Below the pieces are notes generated by a model. That model was given only the letters and a program-made list of their open reading frames with translations, had not been told where the DNA came from and did not search any database. A DNA stretch of 64,000 nucleotides from assembly GCF_010500245.1 (NCBI RefSeq), contig NZ_JAAGOX010000043.1, forward strand, positions 62,001 through 126,000, given 5' to 3'. The DNA is from Ruegeria sp. PrR005 (GTDB taxonomy: Bacteria > Pseudomonadota > Alphaproteobacteria > Rhodobacterales > Rhodobacteraceae). Both the position numbers and the translations under genes were made by a program. Positions 53,115-59,887 of this stretch are shown piece after piece. Numbering within the stretch: position 1 is the stretch's first letter; each line of letters opens with the position of its first letter.

Positions 53115-54592
53115 GCCAGCCGTCCTTCCAGCGCGGCCACGGCGATGCTGGCCTGTTCCACATCGTCAAAGGGCAGCACCTGGTCGCCCACCACCTGCCC
53201 GGTCTCGTGCCCCTTGCCGCAGATCAGCAGAGCATCGCCCGGTTCCAGCGTATCGACACCGCGAAGAATTGCCTCGGCCCGATCGCCGACCTCGGTCGCA
53301 CCGGGCGCGCCCTGCATCACGGCGGCGCGGATCAGGGCGGGGTCCTCGCTGCGCGGATTGTCATCGGTGATGATGACGATATCGGCATTTTCCACCGCCG
53401 CCTTGCCCATCAGCGGACGCTTGTAGGGGTCACGGTCGCCACCGGCCCCGACAATGGCCACCAGCCGACCCATCACATGCGGGCGCAGCGCCTTGAGCGC
53501 AGTGGCCACAGCATCGGGGGTATGGGAGTAATCGACAAAGACCGCCGCACCATTGGCACGGGTCGCGGCCAGCTGCATCCGACCCCGGACCGTACCCAGA
53601 TGCGGCAGGGTTTCAAAGACGCGCTCGGGTGCATCGCCGCTGGCGATGACCAGCCCGCAGGCCAAAAGGATGTTTTCCGCCTGGAAACCACCGATCAGGT
53701 CAAGCCGCGCCTGATAGGGCTTGCCCCGCCAGGAAAACAGCAGGTCCTGACCGGTGGCGTCGAACCGCTGGTTGGTCAGGCTCAGGTCGCAGGGGCCACG
53801 CCCCACGGTCAGCACATCCTGACCGCGCGCGGCGGCAATGGCACGCATCTCGGCGCCCTTTGGGTCGTTCATGTTGATCACCGCCACACCGTCAGGTGGC
53901 AGCACCCGGCGGAACAGCCCCGCCTTGGCGGCGAAATAGGCCTCGAAGGTGGCGTGATAATCCAGATGGTCCTGGGTAAAATTGGTGAACCCGGCAGCCT
54001 TGAGCACCACGCCATCGAGCCGCCGCTGTTCCAACCCGTGGCTGGAGGCCTCCATCGCCGCATGGGTGACGCCGTTTGCCGCCGCCTCGGCCAAACAACG
54101 GTGGAGGGTAATCGGCTCGGGCGTAGTATGGGCCAGCGGCGCGGTCCAGGCGCCCTCTACCCCGGTGGTGCCAAGGTTGACGGCGTCATGGCCCAGCTCG
54201 GTCCAGATCTGGCGCACGAAGGTCGAGACCGACGTCTTTCCATTGGTGCCGGTGACCGCGACCATGGTGGCGGGCTGCGCCCCGAACCACAACGCCGCCG
54301 TCAGCGCCAGCGCCTGGCGCGGATCCTCGACCACCACCAGCGCGGCCTGCGAGGCGGCGAGTTCATCGGCGGCGATGCGGGCGCCCTCGGCATCGGTCAG
54401 CACGGCGCTCGCGCCCATGCGCAGCGCGTATTGTATGAATTCCCCGCCATGGATGCGGGTCCCGGGCAGAGCGGCGAAAAGATAGCCATCCTTGACCTGG
54501 CGGCTGTCCACCGCCAGCCCGGTAATCGCCGGATCCCGGCCGCCCCGCGCGGTCAGGGCCAGTTGACCGAGTGTCTTTGCCGTATCGCCCAT
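53111..54592 (-). CDS. murE: UDP-MurNAc-dipeptide:meso-diaminopimelate ligase
   Basis: 493 residues. P-loop VTGTNGKTSVSTFV, AMEASSHGLEQRRLDG, NFTQDHLDYH and the specificity motif DNPRSEDP, whose Asn-Pro-Arg selects meso-diaminopimelate over lysine. The peptidoglycan is therefore of the ordinary Gram-negative A1-gamma type. It begins 17 bases after the ftsI stop and overlaps murF. Confidence 0.97.
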   Translation of the reverse strand: MGDTAKTLGQLALTARGGRDPAITGLAVDSRQVKDGYLFAALPGTRIHGGEFIQYALRMGASAVLTDAEGARIAADELAASQAALVVVEDPRQALALTAALWFGAQPATMVAVTGTNGKTSVSTFVRQIWTELGHDAVNLGTTGVEGAWTAPLAHTTPEPITLHRCLAEAAANGVTHAAMEASSHGLEQRRLDGVVLKAAGFTNFTQDHLDYHATFEAYFAAKAGLFRRVLPPDGVAVINMNDPKGAEMRAIAAARGQDVLTVGRGPCDLSLTNQRFDATGQDLLFSWRGKPYQARLDLIGGFQAENILLACGLVIASGDAPERVFETLPHLGTVRGRMQLAATRANGAAVFVDYSHTPDAVATALKALRPHVMGRLVAIVGAGGDRDPYKRPLMGKAAVENADIVIITDDNPRSEDPALIRAAVMQGAPGATEVGDRAEAILRGVDTLEPGDALLICGKGHETGQVVGDQVLPFDDVEQASIAVAALEGRLA

Positions 54593-54609
54593 GGCGCACC
54601 TACCCCTGT

Positions 54610-56397
54610 TCAGTTCGAGGTGAGCGTATAGCCAGCCCCTTGGCCGGGCTCAAGCTGTGGCCTGAGACCCAGCAACGGTGCGACCCGGCCGATGAGTTCC
54701 GCGGCGACGGGCACCGCGGTCCAACCGGCGGTGCGGCGCTTTTCGCCATAGGCCACGATCCAGGGTTCATCCAGCGTGACCACCAGAACGTATTTCGGAT
54801 CGTTGGCCGGGAAGATGCTGGAAAAGGTCGCGATCACCTTGTCCTCGTAGTATCCGCCGCGCGGCTTGGGTTTGTCGGCGGTGCCGGTCTTGCCGCCGAC
54901 AGCGTATCCAGGCACCTCGCCAAAGCTGGCCGTGCCGCTGGTGACGACCTTGCGCAGCATCATGCGCGCCTGCTGCGCCGCGTTTTCCGACATCACGCGC
55001 GGGCCGTATTGCGGCCCTTTCTGCTTCAGGATCGTAGGGCTGACATATTGCCCGCCATTGGCAATCGCCGCATAGCCCCCAGCCAGGTGCATCGGGCTGG
55101 TCGACAGGCCATGGCCATAAGAGATGGTCACGGTACTGAGCTCGCCCCAATTCTTTGGTTTCAAAGGCTGCCCACCGGCAGCCTCTACGATTTCGAACGG
55201 GGTGGGATCGAACATGCCCAGGCTGCCAAGGAACTGCTGCTGGCGTTCAGACCCGATCTGAAGCGCCAGCCGCCCGGTGCCCCGGTTCGAACTGTGTACG
55301 ATCACGTCCGCGACGCTGATCTTGCCATAGTTCTTGTTGTTGAACTCGCCGATGGGGAACTTGCCGATCCGCATCGGTCCCGAGGTGTCGATTACGGTTT
55401 CGGAATTGACCAGCCCAAGGTCGACCGCCTGCGCCGCGGCAAATATCTTGAACACCGAACCCAACTCATAGACCCCCTGCACATAGCGGTTGAACAGAGG
55501 GCTGTCCGAGGGATCGAACCCGGTGGCGGGCGGACGCGGCCGGTCGTTGGGGTCGAACGAAGGCAGCGATGCCGCCGCAACCACTTCGCCCGTGTGAACG
55601 TTCATCAGGACCGCCGAGGCACCCTTGGCGTTCATGATCTTCATGCCACCGTAGAGGACCTGCTCCATCGCGGCCTGAACGGTCAGGTCCAGCGACAGTT
55701 GCAGCGGCTTGTCACCATTTGCCGGATCGCGCAGATAGCCGTCGAACTGCTTCTCCACGCCGGCAACACCGATCACTTCGGCGGCCTCGACCCCCTCGCG
55801 ACCGAACCCGGCCCCGCCCAGGATATGCGCGGCAAGCTGGCCATTGGGATAAAGCCGCATCTCGCGCGGGCCGAACAACAGGCCCGGATCGCCGATGTCA
55901 TGCACCGCCTGCTTCTGCTCGGGGCTGATGCGTTTCTTGATCCAGATGAATTTCCGCTTGCCTGTGAAATCGCGGATCAACCGCTCCTTGTCGAGATCGG
56001 GAAACACCCTTGCCAGGCCTTCGGCTGCGGCCACAGGATCGACCATCAGGGGCGGCTGGGCATAGAGCGAATGGGTCTCGAAATTCGTGGCCAGAAGCCG
56101 CCCTTCGCGGTCGATGATATCGGCGCGCTGGGTCGCGATTGCCGCCCCGGTCGCGCTGGCCATCGGTTCCTGCGCCTCGGACGAGGCCAGAATTCCCATG
56201 CGGGCGCCCACCACGGAAAACGCGCAGAAGAAGAAGACCCCCAGAACCAGAAGCCGGCCTTCGGCGCGGGCGCGGGCGCGGTCCTGCATCTCGTCATGCC
56301 TGCGGCGGATGTTCTCGCGCTCGATCAGGTCGGGGTTCTCCCCCTTGGCGCGGGCATCCAGAATACGGGCAAGCGGGCGGAGGGGCGTGCGGATCAT
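54610..56397 (-). CDS. ftsI: Septal peptidoglycan transpeptidase FtsI (PBP3)
   Basis: 595 residues from ATG 56397 ([12 protein letters not shown]), which overlaps the ftsL stop. A cytoplasmic tail of about 45 residues precedes one membrane helix (LLVLGVFFFCAFSVVGA). The pedestal domain and transpeptidase domain follow with SVFK (active Ser), SSN and KTGT boxes in the right order. It cross-links septal peptidoglycan with FtsW. The C-terminus ends GAGYTLTSN with no extra PASTA domain. Confidence 0.96.
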   Translation of the reverse strand: MIRTPLRPLARILDARAKGENPDLIERENIRRRHDEMQDRARARAEGRLLVLGVFFFCAFSVVGARMGILASSEAQEPMASATGAAIATQRADIIDREGRLLATNFETHSLYAQPPLMVDPVAAAEGLARVFPDLDKERLIRDFTGKRKFIWIKKRISPEQKQAVHDIGDPGLLFGPREMRLYPNGQLAAHILGGAGFGREGVEAAEVIGVAGVEKQFDGYLRDPANGDKPLQLSLDLTVQAAMEQVLYGGMKIMNAKGASAVLMNVHTGEVVAAASLPSFDPNDRPRPPATGFDPSDSPLFNRYVQGVYELGSVFKIFAAAQAVDLGLVNSETVIDTSGPMRIGKFPIGEFNNKNYGKISVADVIVHSSNRGTGRLALQIGSERQQQFLGSLGMFDPTPFEIVEAAGGQPLKPKNWGELSTVTISYGHGLSTSPMHLAGGYAAIANGGQYVSPTILKQKGPQYGPRVMSENAAQQARMMLRKVVTSGTASFGEVPGYAVGGKTGTADKPKPRGGYYEDKVIATFSSIFPANDPKYVLVVTLDEPWIVAYGEKRRTAGWTAVPVAAELIGRVAPLLGLRPQLEPGQGAGYTLTSN

Positions 56398-56762
56398 GGT
56401 TGTTGCTCCGGCGGCAGGGTTCCGAGATCGGAGAAGTTCGACACATCGACACCGTCGACAATCGGCAATTCGGGATCGACGGCAAACATGATATCGGCCA
56501 CCCGGCCGAACTGGTCCGGGCGCATCGGCAACAGGCCTAGGCTTTCGAAATTCAGATCCGCCAGTTCCCGCAGCCGGTCCGGGCGGTTGAGATAGGCCCA
56601 CTCTGCCCGCAGAACGCTCAGGCGCACCTGCGCCGCGCCAATCTCGCGCTGAAGCCGCTGGGTCTCGTTAAGCACTTCCTGCGTCCGGTAATTCTCTTGA
56701 TAAGCCCAGAGCGCCAATCCCAGAACCGCCAATGCGGTCAGCACATAGATCACGCTTTTCAC
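56394..56762 (-). CDS. ftsL: Cell division protein FtsL
   Basis: 122 residues. An N-terminal membrane helix ([21 protein letters not shown]) is followed by a coiled coil with the FtsL-like heptads [35 protein letters not shown]. In many alphaproteobacteria FtsL is a poorly conserved bitopic partner of FtsB and FtsQ; the position between rsmH and ftsI and the coiled coil make the call secure. Overlaps both neighbours by 4 bases. Confidence 0.92.
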   Translation of the reverse strand: MKSVIYVLTALAVLGLALWAYQENYRTQEVLNETQRLQREIGAAQVRLSVLRAEWAYLNRPDRLRELADLNFESLGLLPMRPDQFGRVADIMFAVDPELPIVDGVDVSNFSDLGTLPPEQQP

Positions 56763-57754
56763 CGCGTCGCCCCCTTGAGTTGCGGCATTCCAATGGCCCT
56801 TGCGTCGATTTCCCCGGCCGGGGTTTCGGTGCGCACCGCGACCCGCAACTTGGCCGAGCGCGACCTTGGGTTTTCCGACAGCTCTTGATCGTCGGGACCA
56901 ACCGCCTTGCGGGTCAGCAGCACGAACCGCGGGAGATCCTCGATTGTCTCGGGTGCATACCGGTTTGCGCGACCGGTGCGCCCGGCACGGTCCTGGAGGA
57001 ACCTCTTGACCATCCGGTCCTCGACCGAATGAAAGCTCACCACAGCCAGTTTACCGCCGGGCTTCAAGGCGCGTTCAGCAGCCATCAGGCCCTGGAACAG
57101 CTCTTCGTACTCGGCGTTCACGGCAATCCTGAGCGCCTGAAAGCTGCGGGTCGCCGGATGCGACTGGCCCGGTTTGGCGCGCGGCAGGCAGGATTCGACG
57201 ATCCCCGCCAGTTGCAATGTGGTTTCGATCGGAGCTTCGCTCCGGGCCCTGACGATTGCGCGTGCGATGCGGCGGCTGGCGCGTTCCTCGCCATAGTGAA
57301 ACAGGATGTCGGCCAGGTCGCTTTCTGCGGCGGAATTGACCAGATCGGCGGCACTTGGCCCGTCCTGGCTCATCCGCATGTCGAGCGGACCCTCTTTCAT
57401 GAACGAAAACCCGCGTTCCGCCTGATCGAGCTGCATCGAGGAGACGCCGAGATCCAGCACGATCCCATCCAGCTCCGAGGCGTATTCGTCCAGACGCGAA
57501 AACACGCCGGGCTGCATCACCAGGCGGTCACCATACTGGGCGGCCCAATCGGCGGCCATTGTGAAGGCCAGCGGGTCGCGGTCGACCGCGATGACCTTGT
57601 CGGCCCCGGCCGCGAGCAGGCCCCGCGTGTAACCGCCAGCACCAAAGGTACCGTCCAGCCAGACGCCGGACACCGGTGCCACCGCCGCCAGAAGGGGGCG
57701 CAGCAGAACCGGAATGTGGGGATCGTTGGAAGGGGGGGCAGCGGCAGCGGACAT
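56759..57754 (-). CDS. rsmH: 16S rRNA (cytosine1402-N4)-methyltransferase RsmH
   Basis: 331 residues from ATG 57754 ([18 protein letters not shown]). [14 protein letters not shown] is the S-adenosylmethionine loop. [35 protein letters not shown]-like block ([20 protein letters not shown]) and [17 protein letters not shown] are the family signatures. It methylates C1402 of 16S rRNA in the decoding centre. The stop overlaps the ftsL start; the start is 4 bases after the mraZ stop. Confidence 0.96.
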   Translation of the reverse strand: MSAAAAPPSNDPHIPVLLRPLLAAVAPVSGVWLDGTFGAGGYTRGLLAAGADKVIAVDRDPLAFTMAADWAAQYGDRLVMQPGVFSRLDEYASELDGIVLDLGVSSMQLDQAERGFSFMKEGPLDMRMSQDGPSAADLVNSAAESDLADILFHYGEERASRRIARAIVRARSEAPIETTLQLAGIVESCLPRAKPGQSHPATRSFQALRIAVNAEYEELFQGLMAAERALKPGGKLAVVSFHSVEDRMVKRFLQDRAGRTGRANRYAPETIEDLPRFVLLTRKAVGPDDQELSENPRSRSAKLRVAVRTETPAGEIDARAIGMPQLKGATR

Positions 57755-57758
57755 GACC

Positions 57759-58292
57759 TCAGGTGCCCCCGGCCCCGTCGAGAAACTGCATCGGATCGAA
57801 GTCGTCTGGCAACTCATCGAGCCATTCCTCGGCCGCCGCCAGCTCTTCGGCTTCGTAGGTCGCGGGATTCCAGATCTGGAACGTGTCACCCGCGGCGATA
57901 AAGAACGCCTCGTCGTTCAGCTCGATCTTCTGGCGCAGCTTGGCGGGCAGAACCAGGCGACCGGTTTCATCGACCGAGGTCGGAAAGGACTGACCGTGGA
58001 ACATGCGCTGGAGCATCTTGCGCTCCATCGAGCCGCGCGGCAGCGCGTCGATCTTAGCATCGACCTCGTCGATCGCCTCCATGGTATAGCACTCAAGGTA
58101 TTTGCGGCGATGGTCGCCATAGACAATGACCAGTTCGGGGTTGCCGCCGGATTGCCAGTTGGGGTCACCTGCCTCCAGGACACGACGAAACGAGGCGGGT
58201 ATCGACACCCTCCCCTTAGCATCCACCTTGTGGTGGCTTTCGCCTCTGAACCTGCGCGCCAAGCTGACTGTCCCTTTCGCTTGCGCCCCCAT
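57759..58292 (-). CDS. mraZ: Transcriptional regulator MraZ
   Basis: 177 residues from ATG 58292; a TTG at 58262 with AAAGGGA upstream would give the shorter (M)ARRFRGES start seen in some relatives. Two SpoVT/AbrB-like repeats are visible: [22 protein letters not shown] and [19 protein letters not shown]. MraZ binds TGGG-type repeats in the dcw promoter and regulates the cluster. Such repeats occur at 58686-58710. A terminator-like hairpin sits 27 bases before this ATG. Confidence 0.94.
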   Translation of the reverse strand: MGAQAKGTVSLARRFRGESHHKVDAKGRVSIPASFRRVLEAGDPNWQSGGNPELVIVYGDHRRKYLECYTMEAIDEVDAKIDALPRGSMERKMLQRMFHGQSFPTSVDETGRLVLPAKLRQKIELNDEAFFIAAGDTFQIWNPATYEAEELAAAEEWLDELPDDFDPMQFLDGAGGT

Positions 58293-58648
58293 TGTCTTTC
58301 CGTCCCCCAGAATGAAAACGGCGGGTTGATCTGCTGCCACTGATCAACCCGCCGACTTTGCCCGCCTTGCGGGGTGTCCGACTGCGCGCGCCACCTGGGG
58401 GGATGTCTGCTCGCTCGCGCGCCGGATCTCTTGGTTCGATGAAAGCGAGATGCCTGTATGAAACCTTGTTTTTATTGGTTGGGGTCGTTTGGTGCCCCTG
58501 TCGCCTCGTCCTCATCGGATGAACAAGGGATGCCATGGGAATTCATGGAAATCAACAGCATTCTGCGGCCCTTTTCTGGAATCAACAACGGAGAGACACA
58601 CACAATATCATGTGAAAGGCAGGTTCTTCACCATAAGTTGGAAGTTAT
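58293..58648 (-). other. Long mraZ leader
   Basis: About 350 untranslated bases between the candidate promoter and mraZ, containing the hairpin above. No gene or known riboswitch was recognised. Confidence 0.45.
58319..58354 (-). terminator. Intrinsic-terminator-like hairpin in the mraZ leader
   Basis: A perfect 13-bp stem (CGGCGGGTTGATC and its complement) with a 10-base loop, followed on the minus strand by TTTTCATTCT, directly before the mraZ ribosome-binding region. It has all parts of a Rho-independent terminator, yet lies inside the probable leader of the first dcw gene, so it may attenuate or gate the whole operon. Confidence 0.7.
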
Positions 58649-58677
58649 TTTCTCTCACTAACCATATGTAGTGTCAA
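58649..58677 (-). promoter_or_regulatory. Candidate mraZ promoter
   Basis: Consensus -35 TTGACA (58677-58672) followed after 17 bases by a weak -10 (GAGAAA, 58654-58649), just downstream of the MraZ boxes. A start here gives a leader of about 350 bases. Confidence 0.45.
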
Positions 58678-58685
58678 AAATTCGT

Positions 58686-58710
58686 CCCCCCGATTTCCCA
58701 GAAATTCCCA
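58686..58710 (-). promoter_or_regulatory. MraZ operator (TGGGN boxes with 5-base spacers)
   Basis: Minus strand: TGGGA (58710-58706), ATTTC, TGGGA (58700-58696), AATCG, GGGGG (58690-58686). Two perfect TGGGN boxes and a third degenerate one, each 10 bp apart, match the known MraZ-binding pattern of repeated TGGGN with 5-nt spacing. It lies 8 bases before the TTGACA element. Confidence 0.75.
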
Positions 58711-58744
58711 GAAAATTTTCAATGGCTGTTCCACTTCAGCACAT

Positions 58745-58759
58745 GTTCACTAAATGTTC
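58745..58759. promoter_or_regulatory. LexA (SOS) box upstream of the dcw cluster
   Basis: GTTCACTAAATGTTC is an exact GTTC-N7-GTTC, the alphaproteobacterial LexA site. It lies 35 bases from the MraZ boxes and 68 bases upstream of the candidate -35. Confidence 0.6.
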
Positions 58760-59163
58760 CAGATTTTCTACTCCGAATCACCATTTTATACCTGAGGCTA
58801 TGGACCGAATTTGACGCGCCCCTCGCAGCGACCCACGATTTCCCATGGAATGACCCTACCCGCGTGACGCGCATGAAAGAGGCGCGACGTCCGCGACCGA
58901 ATCTTTGGAGTTCACCAGGGCGTTCCAACGGAGTGATCCCATACTCGCCATGGATCTCGTCATTGCCCGTCATTTTTTTGCGCCGCAAAATAAGTCACGT
59001 GGCGTAACTTTCGGGCGCCAAAGCTTTAACGTTCATTCCAGCATGGCCGACGCTCCATACCGGCACCGCAGAAACGTCAATGAAAAAAGGAAAATTACGC
59101 GATTCCATAGGGTTTCGTGGCAAGTATGCGTTTGCTGCATAGCAGCATTGATCCGAAAAACTA
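58760..59163. other. Gene-free divergent region between mraZ and the DUF1127 gene
   Basis: About 400 lower-GC bases without a supported gene; short open frames here lack ribosome sites and family resemblance. Contains GANTC sites at 58775-58779, 58899-58903 and 59101-59105, and the palindrome listed below. Confidence 0.5.
59133..59147. promoter_or_regulatory. TGCTGC-ATA-GCAGCA palindrome before the DUF1127 promoter
   Basis: Perfect inverted repeat with 3-base spacer, 17 bases upstream of the candidate -35. The core CTGC-N3-GCAG equals the site I recall for PhaR in Rhodobacter and Paracoccus. Which protein binds here is not known. Confidence 0.4.
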
Positions 59164-59191
59164 TTGTGCAGATGCAGCATTCGCCTATCTT
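59164..59191 (+). promoter_or_regulatory. Candidate promoter of the DUF1127-sRNA unit
   Basis: TTGTGC (59164-59169), 16-base spacer, TATCTT (59186-59191), about 57 bases before the ATG. In Rhodobacter sphaeroides the homologous unit uses RpoH-type sigma factors; this pair would fit a sigma-70 or RpoH promoter loosely. Confidence 0.45.
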
Positions 59192-59247
59192 CGTTCTCAA
59201 CAGGGCGCCACCACGAGGCGCTCAAGGAACAGATACGGAATACGACG

Positions 59248-59472
59248 ATGGCGATGGCAAGCGAACATACCGCAGTGAAGGTCGAACAAGGGTTCGGCAT
59301 TTCGGCGATGATCGAAGCAGCGATGGCGCGCTTCGCCCGGTACCGCGTGTACCGCGAGACGGTCAATGAGTTGTCGAAACTCTCCGGCCGTGAATTGGCG
59401 GATCTTGGCCTTCACCGGTCGATGATCAAACGCGTCGCTCTTCAGGCGGCGCAAGAATACACCGCGCGCTAA
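59248..59472 (+). CDS. DUF1127 small protein, CcaF1-like
   Basis: 74 residues from ATG 59248 (MAMASEHTAVKVEQGFGIS). The C-terminal half is the DUF1127 domain: YRETVNELSKLSGRELADLGLHRSMIKRVALQA, rich in Arg and Lys. DUF1127 proteins are small RNA-binding proteins; in Rhodobacter sphaeroides CcaF1 is encoded directly upstream of the CcsR1-4 sRNAs, is cotranscribed with them and influences their maturation. The six hairpins here start 19 bases after the stop, exactly that layout. Expression is expected under oxidative, heat or stationary-phase stress, by analogy. Confidence 0.85.
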   Translation: MAMASEHTAVKVEQGFGISAMIEAAMARFARYRVYRETVNELSKLSGRELADLGLHRSMIKRVALQAAQEYTAR

Positions 59473-59490
59473 GCGCAAGAGTTTTACGGA

Positions 59491-59521
59491 TCAGGCCTCT
59501 CTCCTCCTCCCTGGGGCCTGA
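59491..59521 (+). ncRNA. CcsR-like hairpin 1
   Basis: Stem TCAGGCC/GGCCTGA (7 bp), 17-base loop containing CTCTCCTCCTCCCT. Shortest stem of the array and nearest the DUF1127 stop. Confidence 0.8.
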
Positions 59522-59527
59522 AACAAG

Positions 59528-59561
59528 GCGGCGGCATCCTCCTCCTCCCTGATGCCGCCGC
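59528..59561 (+). ncRNA. CcsR-like hairpin 2
   Basis: Stem GCGGCGGCATC/GATGCCGCCGC (11 bp perfect), 12-base loop CTCCTCCTCCCT. Confidence 0.87.
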
Positions 59562-59592
59562 ATCAATACCGGCAAAGAAAGCCGGATGCCGA

Positions 59593-59625
59593 TACACCGG
59601 GCTCTCCTCCTCCCTGCCTGGTGTA
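59593..59625 (+). ncRNA. CcsR-like hairpin 3
   Basis: Stem TACACCGGGC/GCCTGGTGTA (10 bp, one G-U), 13-base loop TCTCCTCCTCCCT. A small CCGGC/GCCGG hairpin (59569-59585) separates it from hairpin 2. Confidence 0.87.
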
Positions 59626-59632
59626 GAAAGCG

Positions 59633-59667
59633 CGCGGCGGTGCTCTCCTCCTCCCTGCACCGCCGCG
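59633..59667 (+). ncRNA. CcsR-like hairpin 4
   Basis: Stem CGCGGCGGTGC/GCACCGCCGCG (11 bp perfect), loop TCTCCTCCTCCCT. Confidence 0.87.
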
Positions 59668-59701
59668 ACCCTCATACCGGGCGTCGATCCCGGGTTCGGA
59701 T

Positions 59702-59733
59702 ACATCGGGGCCTCCTCCTCCCTGCTCCGGTGT
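59702..59733 (+). ncRNA. CcsR-like hairpin 5
   Basis: Stem ACATCGGGGC/GCTCCGGTGT (10 bp with two G-U pairs), loop CTCCTCCTCCCT. The two G-U pairs are changes that keep pairing. A CCGGG/CCCGG mini-hairpin (59677-59693) lies before it. Confidence 0.87.
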
Positions 59734-59740
59734 TGCAAAG

Positions 59741-59789
59741 AACGGCGGTTCCCCTTCTCCTCCCTGGGAACCGCCGTTTTTGTTTTTTG
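59741..59789 (+). ncRNA. CcsR-like hairpin 6 with terminator
   Basis: Stem AACGGCGGTTCCC/GGGAACCGCCGTT (13 bp perfect), 12-base loop CTTCTCCTCCCT, followed by a T-tract (59777-59788). It serves both as sRNA and as Rho-independent terminator for the whole unit. Confidence 0.9.
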
Positions 59790-59808
59790 TCACAGGACAT
59801 GGAAAACT

Positions 59809-59846
59809 GGGGGCGCTGCCCCCCGACGGCGGTGGCTGCTCCGCCG
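59809..59846 (-). terminator. Two hairpins downstream of uvrD
   Basis: Minus strand: CGGCGG/CCGCCG (59846-59827) then GGGGGC AGC GCCCCC (59823-59809) followed by AGTTTTCC. The second hairpin is identical to one after murD (44091-44105). Terminates uvrD against the convergent sRNA unit. Confidence 0.65.
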
Positions 59847-59887
59847 AAGTGCTTTCAACCAGAAAGAAGCAGAAGGCGCGGTCGCGC

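Larger units (their letters stand above)
59491..59789 (+). ncRNA. Array of six CcsR-type ('cuckoo') sRNAs with anti-Shine-Dalgarno loops
   Basis: Six consecutive hairpins in 300 bases. Each has a different stem sequence and nearly the same loop, CTCCTCCTCCCT or a close variant, complementary to ribosome-binding sites. Stems with compensating changes and constant loops are clear evidence for RNA function. The array follows the DUF1127 gene in the same direction and ends with a terminator. In Rhodobacter sphaeroides four such RNAs (CcsR1-4) are processed from a common transcript and affect C1 metabolism and pyruvate dehydrogenase during oxidative stress. Confidence 0.9.

Noticed and set aside
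44105-58292. Insertion between mraY and murD as an integrated prophage or integrative element
   Set aside because: No integrase, tRNA attachment site or phage structural genes; only a direct repeat and a possible IS end are present.
58326-58347. FNR-type box (TTGAT...ATCAA) in the mraZ leader
   Set aside because: The half-sites are 12 bases apart instead of 4; they are part of the terminator-like stem.
58719-58988. Minus-strand 89-codon open frame between mraZ and the DUF1127 gene
   Set aside because: It overlaps the LexA box and regulatory region, has no ribosome site or family resemblance and an unusual composition; treated as non-coding.
58905-59369. Plus-strand 154-codon frame over the DUF1127 start
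   Set aside because: It runs in another frame through the DUF1127 gene and has a TTG start without a ribosome-binding site.
59491-59789. Repeated CTCCTCC motifs read as a CRISPR array or simple microsatellite
   Set aside because: The repeats are loops of hairpins with different, self-complementary stems and irregular spacing; there are no cas genes and the layout after a DUF1127 gene fits CcsR RNAs.
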